17,261 nucleotides of DNA from Bacilli bacterium (GCA_900768815.1 CAAGEE010000012.1:1-17261), one strand, 5' to 3'; counted from the stretch's first letter, positions 1 to 7,222 are shown. Notes: generated from the letters alone by a model not told the origin. Translations and numbers: made by a program.

Positions 1-1704
1 GTTGTACTGAGATAAATTTAATTCATCTATACAACTATAATAAGGAATGCGTTTTTTCTTTAAGACTTTAATCAATTCTCGTTCTAAGTAATTATACCTT
101 CCACAATTAAAAATAACGGTCTTTACTTTGAAACTATTAATTAAATTAATAGCCTCTCCCATATGATCAAAATCACCATGAGTTATTATTAAGTAATCTA
201 GTTTTCTAATACCCTTACTTTTCAATAAAGGTAGCGTAGTGTTTTTAATGATGGATGATTCTTTATTTGTTTGTTTCCAGGCTTCTTGCTTATACTTTAT
301 TTTGCCACCGGTATCTATTAAGATACTTTTATTGTTCTTTGATATGAGAAGGCTATCTCCTTGCCCTACATCTATCATTTCTATGAGGAGATCATTATTA
401 AGGTATGGATAAGTATAATGTATTACTAAGAGAATTAAGAGAGGAATTAATTTCTTTTTACTTTTGGATATTAGTCCTTTGATAAAGATAATTATTAGTA
501 TGTAATATAATAAATAAATACTTATATGGACTCTAGGAAATATTATAGTTAAGACTTTTATATTGGATATAGTTAGGGAAATAGTTTCTAGTATTTTTAT
601 TAATATTTCATAAATTGGTAATAAGAAGGGAATAAAAACAACTACTAAAGAAATGGGAAAGACAATTATACTGACATAAGGTACAAAGAATAAGTTATAA
701 ATAATACTTAAGATATTTATTTGATAAAAGTTATAAATACAGATAGGTATGCTTACTAAAAATGAGATGAGAGAAGTCTTTAAAAGACCTATTAAGTAAT
801 TATTACTTGCTATGTATTTTGTTGTTAGTAATAAGGATAGGCTTATGGAAAATGAATATAAAAAGCCTATATCATAAATATAATTATAATTAATTAATAA
901 GGCAATTGAAGTGGTTAATAAAAACAAATTAACTGGTTTTATATAAAAATAATAAATCTTATTTAAAGAAAATAGGAGATAAAATAAAACACCTCTTAGG
1001 ATAGATGGTGATAATCCTACTAGAAATAAATATATTATTAATATTGTGGAGGTAATATAATAACATTTTGTTTCTGATAGTTTTATTTTTTTTAATATTT
1101 TAGTAATTAACGATGACAAGAGAGTTATATGCATACCTGATATAGCAAATAAATGACTGATTCCATTTTCTTGGTAACTAGTTGTTATTTTAGTACTTAA
1201 TAATGACTTATCACCTAATATAAATGTTTTTAAGTAGGCATTTTTATTAGTTAGATTAGTCATTATATTTTTTATATTATAATAGACATTTTTATTGTCT
1301 TTGACTTTAATTAATTTTTGGGTATTTATTATGAAAAAGATATTTTTATGATATAAGTATTTTTTATAATCAAAAAGATACTTTGTAGTAGCAGATTTAG
1401 GTTTTATAAATTCTCCTTCTACTTTGATATAATCTCCTAAATGGAATTTAGTTTGATAAAGAGTTTTCTCATTCTCTTCTTTGAAGTAATAATTTATGAT
1501 TAGTTTTTCTTTGCTTTTTATAATTAGTGTTAACTTGTTACCATCAATACTTTGAGATATTATTTTACCAGTTACTTTAGTTGTAGTGGAATCATAAATA
1601 CTAGTTCTTGGAATTTTGATATTTACAATAGTTATGATTATTACAACTATAAATATTAGATAGTATAATTTATCATGTAGTAATATAGTCCTTAATTTGA
1701 GCAA
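1..1704 (-). CDS. comEC: ComEC/Rec2 DNA-uptake channel protein (3' end outside the window)
   Basis: ComEC forms the inner-membrane channel that takes in single-stranded DNA during transformation; ComEA hands it the DNA. I translated 568 codons with no stop down to the left edge, so the C-terminus is missing (family members are usually 700-800 residues). A hydrophobic segment lies at about residues 8-25, then an OB-fold-like stretch. The competence domain begins around residue 180, with FAISGMHIT (M at 191), followed by many membrane helices. A metallo-beta-lactamase domain starts near 440 (MIDVGQGDSLLI) and has the metal motif THGDFDHMG with His509 and Asp513-His514. The frame has no ATG near its beginning; the best start is TTG at 1704, preceded by GGAGAAAG at good spacing. 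That start overlaps comEA by 32 bp, so translation is probably coupled. The family assignment is firm; the start is inferred. Confidence 0.93.
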   Translation of the reverse strand, partial: MLKLRTILLHDKLYYLIFIVVIIITIVNIKIPRTSIYDSTTTKVTGKIISQSIDGNKLTLIIKSKEKLIINYYFKEENEKTLYQTKFHLGDYIKVEGEFIKPKSATTKYLFDYKKYLYHKNIFFIINTQKLIKVKDNKNVYYNIKNIMTNLTNKNAYLKTFILGDKSLLSTKITTSYQENGISHLFAISGMHITLLSSLITKILKKIKLSETKCYYITSTILIIYLFLVGLSPSILRGVLFYLLFSLNKIYYFYIKPVNLFLLTTSIALLINYNYIYDIGFLYSFSISLSLLLTTKYIASNNYLIGLLKTSLISFLVSIPICIYNFYQINILSIIYNLFFVPYVSIIVFPISLVVVFIPFLLPIYEILIKILETISLTISNIKVLTIIFPRVHISIYLLYYILIIIFIKGLISKSKKKLIPLLILLVIHYTYPYLNNDLLIEMIDVGQGDSLLISKNNKSILIDTGGKIKYKQEAWKQTNKESSIIKNTTLPLLKSKGIRKLDYLIITHGDFDHMGEAINLINSFKVKTVIFNCGRYNYLERELIKVLKKKRIPYYSCIDELNLSQYN

Positions 1705-2368
1705 AAATACTTTCTCCGATACCTGGTACTTCTTTTATATCTTCTATTGTTTTAAAAGGTCCATTTTGAGTACGATACTCAATTATTTGCTTAGCTTTAG
1801 CTTCTCCTATTCCTGATAACTTTGATAGTTCTTCTATAGTTGCGGTATTTATAGAAACTAAGGATGTAGATGTAGTATTTTTACTATCATTTGTTATACA
1901 AGCATCATTTTTTAGAGAGTTTTCATCCTTTTGACGACATTTTTCTTGGACTTGTTCCTCTAGCTTTTTAGTTTCTTTAAAATTAGCAACTTCAGCATTA
2001 CTATAAATAATTATAACCATCTCATCAGTTATCTTTTTACTTAGATTAATTACTGTAGTATTAGCATTTTCTGTTAGTCCACCGGCCTTTTCGATACAAT
2101 CGATTATACGTGATGAACTTTTCATGGTATAGATACCAGGATTAATTACTTCTCCCTTAATATCTATTTTGTACTCTACTGGTGTTTCTTCAGTTGATGA
2201 ACTTTTTTTGATACTCGAAAATTCCTTAACTATAGTGGGCTCTTTTTTTACTTTTGATTGTGGTCTATTTGTTACAAAGTAAATAGTAATAAGTGAGATA
2301 ATTAATGCTATTACGGCCGCTATAATTAATTGTTTTCGATAGCGATAATGGAATGTTATTATTATCAC
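1673..2368 (-). CDS. comEA: ComEA-type competence DNA-binding protein
   Basis: ComEA is the membrane-anchored receptor that binds double-stranded DNA outside the cell and feeds it to ComEC. The 231-residue frame has a basic N-terminus, one membrane helix at about 14-33, a Ser/Lys-rich spacer, an SLBB domain at about 66-128 (DIKGEVINPGIY, then AGGLTENANTTVINLS), a linker and a C-terminal helix-hairpin-helix pair at about 172-229 with SINTATIEELSKLSGIG and EVPGIGESIFAQI. This is the standard ComEA plan. The start is odd: the only conventional start codon before the membrane helix is the GTG at 2368, which lies inside the Shine-Dalgarno-like AGGAGGTGA. Initiation may therefore be at a downstream ATA or ATT, or on a nearly leaderless transcript. 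comEC follows with an overlap, as in other Bacillota. Confidence 0.93.
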   Translation of the reverse strand: MIIITFHYRYRKQLIIAAVIALIISLITIYFVTNRPQSKVKKEPTIVKEFSSIKKSSSTEETPVEYKIDIKGEVINPGIYTMKSSSRIIDCIEKAGGLTENANTTVINLSKKITDEMVIIIYSNAEVANFKETKKLEEQVQEKCRQKDENSLKNDACITNDSKNTTSTSLVSINTATIEELSKLSGIGEAKAKQIIEYRTQNGPFKTIEDIKEVPGIGESIFAQIKDYITT

Positions 2369-2373
2369 CTCCT

Positions 2374-2379
2374 ATTATA
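2374..2379 (-). promoter_or_regulatory. possible -10 box of comEA
   Basis: The minus strand reads TATAAT directly followed by AGGAGGTGATA, so the candidate -10 box touches the Shine-Dalgarno sequence. No good -35 hexamer lies 16-18 bp upstream, where the terminator of the preceding gene sits. If used, transcription would start at about the GTG of comEA. This is a weak prediction. Confidence 0.3.
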
Positions 2380-2385
2380 TTATTC

Positions 2386-2427
2386 GAAAAAAATAGAAAA
2401 GTCTTAAAAAAACTTTCCTATTTTTTT
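2386..2427 (-). terminator. Rho-independent terminator of the DHH phosphodiesterase gene
   Basis: On the minus strand ATAGGAAAGT (2421-2412) pairs with ACTTTTCTAT (2402-2393), with one G-T pair and a 9-base loop, and a run of seven T follows. The TAG stop codon of the DHH gene (2418-2420) lies inside the upstream arm. It separates the DHH gene from comEA-comEC. Confidence 0.85.
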
Positions 2428-3497
2428 ACTTTTTGATATTGAGGGGGGATTATCGATAATGATTTAGGTGGTAACTTTTGACTTATTTTACTTCCCACAA
2501 CTCTTTTTAAATCTTCTTCTAAAGAAATTATATCAGTAGTTTCAACTTTACAAGCGGCACTTTGATCATTACCTCCGCCAGTAAATTCTTCCATTATTTC
2601 ACCAACATTTATATCACTTTTACTTCTGGCACTTATTGATACTAAGCCTTCTTTTACATAACCTATTACAAAAGAAGCATCTACTGGGTATTCTAGTAAT
2701 TTGTCAGCAGCTTTAGCTAAATCTTCTTTTTTATAGATTGTTGTTGGAGCTGTTCTATTTAGTGTAAAAGAAACTTGCCTATATTGAAAGATTGAACGTT
2801 CATATCTTTCAAAAATACTACCATTATAAACTAAATTATTTATACGACAGTCTGTTTCAAACTCGGCTAAAAACAATCTATTAACAAAGTCTGGACTTGC
2901 ACCTTTATCTATTAATTTTTCAGCTACATCGTGAGTTATTGAAGTAGTATTCTTTTTATATCTATTTGTATCTAGTTCAATACCTGCTAAAAGATAGTTA
3001 GCAACATCTTCAGTATATGGAACCTTAAAACAGTTTAAAAGTCTGGCGACTATTTCAGCTGATGATGAGATAGTTGGTTCAATATAACTATATGTAGATG
3101 CTATAGTGTGTTGATCTGGATTATGATGATCTATTACAATTATATTTTCAAATAAATCAAGATATTCAGATATAGATAATTGATATTTTTTATTAGCATC
3201 AACGACTATTAATGAACAGTTATCTCCTATTAAAGTTAAAAAGTCCGGTAATTTAATTATATTATACTTGCTCTTACTATTTTCTATTATCCTTTTAACG
3301 CTTGGTTCTAGATCTTGTTCAGAATCATTTACGATTATATATGATTCACAGCCAATAGTAGTACAAAGATTTTGAATTCCAATTGCACTAGAAATTGAAT
3401 CAAAATCAGGTTCATTATGTCCTACTATAAATACTTTAGAAGAACTATTAATACTTTCAAGTAGTTGGTGTTTGAGATTATTACATATCTCAGCCAT
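2418..3497 (-). CDS. stand-alone DHH-DHHA1 phosphodiesterase, GdpP-like core
   Basis: This is a manganese-type phosphodiesterase of the DHH/DHHA1 superfamily. The 359 residues show motif I GHNEPDFDS (His27, Asp31, Asp33), motif II LIVVDANK (Asp100), the DHH triad at 123-125 (VIDHHNPD), AGIELDT (Asp176) and a C-terminal DHHA1 domain with SARSKSDINV and EEFTGGGN at 304-310. The wording around these motifs is closest to the catalytic half of GdpP (YybT), which degrades cyclic di-AMP, but the two membrane helices, PAS and degenerate GGDEF domains of GdpP are absent. The length matches soluble DhhP/NrnA-type enzymes, so the substrate could be c-di-AMP, pApA or other short nucleotides. The final His of the usual GGGH is Asn310. 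ATG start with an upstream AAGGAGAAGAT; it has its own promoter and terminator, so it is probably a single-gene unit. Confidence 0.9.
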   Translation of the reverse strand: MAEICNNLKHQLLESINSSSKVFIVGHNEPDFDSISSAIGIQNLCTTIGCESYIIVNDSEQDLEPSVKRIIENSKSKYNIIKLPDFLTLIGDNCSLIVVDANKKYQLSISEYLDLFENIIVIDHHNPDQHTIASTYSYIEPTISSSAEIVARLLNCFKVPYTEDVANYLLAGIELDTNRYKKNTTSITHDVAEKLIDKGASPDFVNRLFLAEFETDCRINNLVYNGSIFERYERSIFQYRQVSFTLNRTAPTTIYKKEDLAKAADKLLEYPVDASFVIGYVKEGLVSISARSKSDINVGEIMEEFTGGGNDQSAACKVETTDIISLEEDLKRVVGSKISQKLPPKSLSIIPPQYQKVKK

Positions 3498-3524
3498 TTT
3501 TCATCTTCTCCTTGCTATTGGTGT

Positions 3525-3553
3525 ATTATAGCATTATTATATCAAGAAGTCAA
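3525..3553 (-). promoter_or_regulatory. sigma-A-type promoter of the DHH phosphodiesterase gene
   Basis: The minus strand has TTGACT (3553-3548), a 17-bp spacer and TATAAT (3530-3525), with TG one base upstream of the -10 box. This is a near-consensus housekeeping promoter. The expected start site is about 25 bp upstream of the ATG, just ahead of AAGGAG. Confidence 0.85.
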
Positions 3554-3583
3554 AAGCATTTAGTTATAGTATATAAAACAAGA

Positions 3584-3610
3584 CAAATAAAAAGGAGTTA
3601 AATTAACTCC
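3584..3610 (-). terminator. terminator of the 3603-4346 membrane protein gene
   Basis: A 17-bp inverted repeat with arms GGAGTTA and TAACTCC (3594-3610) is followed on the minus strand by TTTTTATTT. The TAA stop (3603-3605) lies within the hairpin. The stem is short but well placed. Confidence 0.75.
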
Positions 3611-4346
3611 ATGCACTTATACTTGTTAATGATTCATTTAAATCATAGAATGAGCCATCGGCTTTTTGGGCTAGTACAGTAGTATAGCCACTAGCACCAT
3701 TGCCTCCAGCAGATACTTGGTATAGTTTAATTATTCCTTCAACTCCAGGTATTTTTCCAAATGATTTAACTTTATCTGGACTAATTCCTGTATATCCTTT
3801 TTTGATAGGAATATATTCAATAGTTCCATCTTTCATTAGGAATAACATTGTATCATGAGATTGTTCTTGGCCAAAGCCACCAATCCTGAAGTCTGATACT
3901 TCTTGACTAAATGATATTTCTCCTCTTTTTTCATACTGTTTCTCACCTTCTGCAGCACAAGTTTCTTCATTCATTGTCACCCAGCCAATACCGTATGTAA
4001 AATTAAATCTGCAGGCTGCTATATAAACCTCTATTTTTTTCTTTGTAGAATCAAAGCTTAGATTCAATCCGCTATTGGCATAAGATCCAACCAAAGTATA
4101 TGTTTTACCACTAGTATTTAGAGATTTACTAGTATTAAAACCATTTTCAACAACTAGTTTTTCTGAATTTTTATTCTTATTTTCTTTATCAGTAACAATT
4201 GTTGTTTTATTGTTACCTCCTTCTGTACTATTTCTGTTTGCTTTAAAATAAAAATATGCTGTGCTACAAAGTGTTACTACTAATAATATTGATAGAACTA
4301 CAACTACAGTTGTTAAACTATTTTTGGATTTTTTTTCATTTTCCAT
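3603..4346 (-). CDS. single-pass membrane protein of unknown function with an extracellular domain
   Basis: I do not recognise the family. The 247 residues start with a Lys-rich cytoplasmic tail (1-10), one strong membrane helix (about 11-33) and a Thr/Asn/Lys-rich linker (35-65), then a soluble domain that should lie outside the cell. That domain is rich in predicted beta strands and holds two similar strand-turn units, LFLMKDGTIEYIP (168-180) and TVLAQKADGSFYDL (223-236), which recall beta-propeller or sensor-like repeats. Cys112 and Cys130 could form a disulfide. There is no lipobox and no sorting signal. ATG start with AAGGAGG seven bases upstream; a TATAAT at 4371-4376 may be its -10 box, though no good -35 is seen. 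It has its own terminator, so it is probably monocistronic. A wall or surface role is plausible from topology only. Confidence 0.75.
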   Translation of the reverse strand: MENEKKSKNSLTTVVVVLSILLVVTLCSTAYFYFKANRNSTEGGNNKTTIVTDKENKNKNSEKLVVENGFNTSKSLNTSGKTYTLVGSYANSGLNLSFDSTKKKIEVYIAACRFNFTYGIGWVTMNEETCAAEGEKQYEKRGEISFSQEVSDFRIGGFGQEQSHDTMLFLMKDGTIEYIPIKKGYTGISPDKVKSFGKIPGVEGIIKLYQVSAGGNGASGYTTVLAQKADGSFYDLNESLTSISAWS

Positions 4347-4485
4347 AATTTATCCTCCTTATATATTTTTATTATATAATACTAATTATTCATTTACATG
4401 TTTTTTTCTATTAAACATAATCATTTTACGTAAATAATAGTTTTTAAGTTCTAGACGCATATAATAATTATTTATTTAGATACTT

Positions 4486-5085
4486 TTACTTTACTTTTTC
4501 ATATTCATCTATTACTTTAGATGTTAATTTAGTTATTAATTCATCATCAATATATTTATTTTCTATTTTAGTAGTGATTTGTTCATTTAACTTTTTTTCA
4601 GTCCAACTTTTTAGTTCTTCTTTAGTAATATTTAAAATGTCATAATATGTTGGATTTTTTAGTTTTTCTTTTATTTCTAGGAAGAAATTTGACTCTATAT
4701 TTTCTTTAGCATATTCGTCCATGCATTTTAAAAAGTAAGGATGTGGGTTGTTTAAGTTATTATCACTTTTCATTTTACTTGTTACATCTAGGTAGAAATA
4801 ATCATCAAATACTATATCAGTTAGGATGTGTATTAAATAACCAGTTAGAAAACATTTATTATAATTATTTTGCTCTTTCTTATAAAAGTTTATGATGTTG
4901 AAACGCCATTTATTTAAATCTTTATCTCTTATGTGAGATGTCCATCTTTCTTCTTTTGAAGCAAAGCCATTTACATTTACGGCATCTGGTGATAAAGCTC
5001 CTAAGTAAAACTCTTTATTATCTAGCTCTTTAATTTTTTTGGCTATATTATAAGCTACTTTTTCATGAATCATTATATTAGGCAT
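4486..5085 (-). CDS. zinc-dependent phospholipase C / S1-P1 nuclease-like family protein
   Basis: The 199-residue protein fits the zinc-dependent phospholipase C-like family common in Bacillota. Candidate metal ligands lie in the expected order: MIHEKVAYNIA near the N-terminus (His7), LGALSPDAV (Asp34), TSHIRDKD (His51) and the helix LTGYLIHILTDIVFDDYF (His86, Asp90, Asp94-Asp95). There is no signal peptide or membrane helix, unlike secreted clostridial phospholipases, so it is probably cytoplasmic and its substrate is unknown; such members are usually annotated only as hydrolase-like. The ATG at 5085 overlaps the end of the upstream ftsW-like gene by 8 bp, with GAGGAG inside that gene, so the pair is translationally coupled. 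The C-terminal half is Lys/Glu-rich and less conserved in appearance. I see no clear terminator downstream in 4381-4485. Confidence 0.72.
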   Translation of the reverse strand: MPNIMIHEKVAYNIAKKIKELDNKEFYLGALSPDAVNVNGFASKEERWTSHIRDKDLNKWRFNIINFYKKEQNNYNKCFLTGYLIHILTDIVFDDYFYLDVTSKMKSDNNLNNPHPYFLKCMDEYAKENIESNFFLEIKEKLKNPTYYDILNITKEELKSWTEKKLNEQITTKIENKYIDDELITKLTSKVIDEYEKVK

Positions 5086-6223
5086 TTTTTAGGCTCCTCT
5101 CTTTAGCTAAACCATTTTCTATGCTTATTCTTTGAACTATAGATAAAGCGGCAATTAGACTAATAGTAAAACTTCCCCCATAACTTATAAATGGTAGTGG
5201 TACACCAGTTAGTGGCATTAGGCCTAAAATTCCCATTAAGTTAACAGCAATATGTAAGAAAATATAAATTGCTACTCCGTAACAGATAGCACTACCTTTA
5301 TTGGTGGGACTTTTTCTACCGATTACTAGAATTCGACATAAGACAATCAAATAAGCAACAAGCAAAATAAGACCTGCAACTAAACCTAGTTCTTCTATAA
5401 CAATAGCAAAAATAAAATCAGTATATGGTTCTGGTAAGTACAAATACTTTTGTGTTGAATTACCTAGACCAGTACCAGTTAAGCCTCCGTTATTTATAGC
5501 AATATAACAGTTACATACTTGGTTACCAGAGGAAAGAAGATTAGCACAAGGATTAGAAAAGTCTAAACGGGCTTTTTGACGTTCTTGTAAAAGAGTTTTG
5601 CCAGAGCCCATAAAGGCAACTATAGCAAAGAATATTAGACCTATTACCCCGAATGTGGTTTTAAACTTTATTTCTTTACTGATTGGTACAGAAAAAAATA
5701 TAGCAGCAATAATACTTACAAAGATTATCATAGTACCTAGGTCAGGTTGTAAAAAAATTAAAAAAGCTATAGCGGCACAAATACATAGTGGAAAAAGACT
5801 TGTACTATATTTATTTAAATTATTTTTATGTTTGTCATAGAAACTCGAGAGCCAAACAATAGTAATTACCTTAATAAACTCACTAGGTTGCAAAGTAAAT
5901 GGTCCTATTTTAAACCAACTTTGTGCTTGATTTTTTGGTTTTATAAACATTAATAATAAAACTAGTCCAATTGAAAAGATTATTAATAAAAACCAAGATA
6001 TTGGTCCATAAGTTTTTGTATCTACGCCAGCAATTACTAAAAATAAGAAAAAACCTGCTAATAAGAATAAGGCTTGTCTTATGAAATAATAATAGGCACT
6101 TACATGATGTGACATATAAGCAATAACGTTAGATGCTGAAAATACCATGATTAAGCCAAATATAAATAATAGTATAGAGACAATTAATAATGGTTTATCT
6201 ATATATTTGAATATCTTCTTCAT
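5078..6223 (-). CDS. SEDS-family peptidoglycan glycosyltransferase (FtsW/RodA/SpoVE)
   Basis: SEDS proteins polymerise lipid II into glycan strands, working with a class B penicillin-binding protein in division (FtsW), elongation (RodA) or spore cortex synthesis (SpoVE). The protein is 381 residues with about ten membrane helices. Signatures: VFSAS at 27-31, FTLQPSEF at 109-116, FLQPDLGT at 157-164, the long extracellular loop with AINNGGLTGTGLG and YLPEPYTDFIF (Asp269 at the catalytic-type position), EELGLVAG at 277-284, and LMPLTGVPLPFISYGGS at 335-351. I chose ATG 6223 because the protein then begins MKKIFKYIDKPLL, typical for the family; an in-frame TTG at 6262 adds 13 unlikely residues. 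The loop carries three cysteines (226, 237, 239). Sequence alone does not decide between FtsW, RodA and SpoVE. The overlapping downstream gene encodes a phospholipase-C-like protein. Confidence 0.92.
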   Translation of the reverse strand: MKKIFKYIDKPLLIVSILLFIFGLIMVFSASNVIAYMSHHVSAYYYFIRQALFLLAGFFLFLVIAGVDTKTYGPISWFLLIIFSIGLVLLLMFIKPKNQAQSWFKIGPFTLQPSEFIKVITIVWLSSFYDKHKNNLNKYSTSLFPLCICAAIAFLIFLQPDLGTMIIFVSIIAAIFFSVPISKEIKFKTTFGVIGLIFFAIVAFMGSGKTLLQERQKARLDFSNPCANLLSSGNQVCNCYIAINNGGLTGTGLGNSTQKYLYLPEPYTDFIFAIVIEELGLVAGLILLVAYLIVLCRILVIGRKSPTNKGSAICYGVAIYIFLHIAVNLMGILGLMPLTGVPLPFISYGGSFTISLIAALSIVQRISIENGLAKERSLKNA

Positions 6224-6309
6224 ATTTTCTATATCACTCCAGTTTATTATAATATAACACAATTTCTATAAATATTTGTAATTAAATTTATTATAGGTCA
6301 GTTTTATTA

Positions 6310-6345
6310 ACATATTTTGTCAATTTACATATTCTATATTAGATA
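6310..6345 (+). promoter_or_regulatory. promoter region of the YjcZ-like gene, possibly sporulation-type
   Basis: Two readings are possible. AC (6310-6311), 16 bp, then CATATTCTA (6328-6336) fits the SigK consensus AC-N16/17-CATANNNTA. TTGTCA (6317-6322), 17 bp, then TAGATA (6340-6345) is a weaker SigA-like pair. The first would suit a late sporulation gene, but a short motif in AT-rich DNA can occur by chance. Confidence 0.35.
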
Positions 6346-6365
6346 AAGAAAAGGAGGCTTTAGTT

Positions 6366-6527
6366 ATGTATTATTACGGTGGAGGATCAGGCTGCTGCTC
6401 TGGCCAATCATATCAAGTACCATACTATCCAACTTGTTCAACAGGAAATAATAATTCAACTTACGCTATCATTTTAGTATTATTTATCTTATTAGTAATA
6501 GTTATTGGTACTAGATGGGCTGCTTAA
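6366..6527 (+). CDS. YjcZ-like small sporulation-type protein, 53 residues
   Basis: A short complete gene between ftsW and def. The peptide has a Tyr/Gly/Cys-rich head (MYYYGGGSGCCSGQSY), a Tyr/Pro stretch, an Asn-rich turn and one C-terminal membrane helix (STYAIILVLFILLVIVIG, 31-48) ending in TRWAA. This architecture, especially the tail resembling FALIVVLFILLIIVG, matches the YjcZ/SscA group of tiny Bacillus proteins tied to spore coat or sporulation. The ATG has an excellent AAAGGAGG eight bases upstream, and an intrinsic terminator follows six bases after the stop, so the gene stands as a unit. Three Cys residues (10, 11, 24) precede the helix. The gene is clearly real from ribosome site, hydrophobic helix and terminator; family membership is likely but not certain given the shortness. 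Confidence 0.8.
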   Translation: MYYYGGGSGCCSGQSYQVPYYPTCSTGNNNSTYAIILVLFILLVIVIGTRWAA

Positions 6528-6533
6528 ATATTG

Positions 6534-6562
6534 ACGTATAAGTAAAAGCTTATACGTTTTTT
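6534..6562 (+). terminator. terminator of the YjcZ-like gene
   Basis: A perfect 9-bp stem, ACGTATAAG (6534-6542) with CTTATACGT (6549-6557), a 6-base loop and a run of T. It ends the small upstream gene ahead of def. Confidence 0.9.
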
Positions 6563-6624
6563 AATTTTAGCTTTATTTTTTTGAGGTTTTTTGGTAAAAT
6601 ATATGCAGTGTGAGGTGGTACTAG

Positions 6625-7173
6625 ATGTTAAAGACAAAAGAAATATTAGATGAAAAGGATAAAAGATTAAGATTAGTTAGTAAAGAAGTTAGTTTCCCAT
6701 TAACACAAAAAGATAAAGATTTAATTAATACAATGATTGAGTATTTACGTAATAGTCAAATTGAAGAGTTAGCAGAAAAGTATGATTTACGACCTGGTAT
6801 GGGAATGGCTGCTATACAACTTGGGGTTGCAAAGAGATATTTCGTAGTAGTTGATGAAGTTTCTGAAGGTGTTTTTGAAGATTACATTTTAATTAATCCA
6901 AAAATTATAAGTAATTCCGTTGAAAAAATATATGTTGAGCTTGGTGAAGGCTGTCTTAGTGTTAATAGACCGGTAGAAGGAATTGTACCGAGATATGCTA
7001 GAGTTACTGTTGAGGCATACGACCTAGAAGGAAGAAAGATTCATGTTAGAGCAAGAGAAGAACTTGCAATTGCGATGCAACATGAACTTGATCATTTAAA
7101 TGGAATTATGTTTACTGATCATATAGATAAAAATAATCCTTATAAGGGAAAAGACCAGATGCGTGCTATCTAG
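6625..7173 (+). CDS. def: peptide deformylase
   Basis: Removes the formyl group from the N-terminal Met of nascent proteins at the ribosome exit. The 182-residue length and insertions fit the type 2 enzymes of Gram-positive bacteria. The three motifs are present: GMGMAAIQ at 58-65, EGCLSV at 108-113 and QHELDH at 152-157, giving metal ligands Cys110, His153 and His157, catalytic Glu154 and Gln65. Motif I has Ile64 where the usual motif has Pro (GxGLAAPQ), a tolerated variant. The ATG is preceded by GTGAGGTGG. It follows the YjcZ-like terminator, so it needs its own promoter; TAAAAT at 6595-6600 is a candidate -10 without a convincing -35. It converges on smc, and terminators of both genes lie in the 25-bp gap and adjoining ends. 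Confidence 0.97.
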   Translation: MLKTKEILDEKDKRLRLVSKEVSFPLTQKDKDLINTMIEYLRNSQIEELAEKYDLRPGMGMAAIQLGVAKRYFVVVDEVSEGVFEDYILINPKIISNSVEKIYVELGEGCLSVNRPVEGIVPRYARVTVEAYDLEGRKIHVRAREELAIAMQHELDHLNGIMFTDHIDKNNPYKGKDQMRAI

Positions 7174-7182
7174 TCTTTTTTA
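7149..7182 (+). terminator. terminator of def
   Basis: AAAAGAC and AGAT (7149-7160) pair with ATCT and GTCTTTT (7168-7179) around a 7-base loop with one C-A mismatch, ending in a T run. The def stop codon TAG (7171-7173) is within the descending arm. Confidence 0.85.
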
Positions 7183-7184
7183 TT

Positions 7185-7222
7185 AAAAAAAAGAAGATCT
7201 ATACGACTTCCATATGATCTTC
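7185..7222 (-). terminator. terminator of smc
   Basis: On the minus strand GAAGATC (7222-7216), inside the last smc codons, pairs with GATCTTC (7199-7193); a run of eight T (7192-7185) follows. The smc stop TAG (7199-7201) is in the hairpin. It lies back to back with the def terminator. Confidence 0.75.

Noticed and set aside
4381..4485. AT-rich inverted segments after the phospholipase-like gene as a terminator
   Set aside because: The possible arms (TAAATAAT / ATTATTTA) are AT-only, far apart and lack a following T run.
5598..5840. Open frame on the plus strand inside the SEDS gene
   Set aside because: It is antisense to a clearly recognised gene, has no ribosome site and resembles no protein family.
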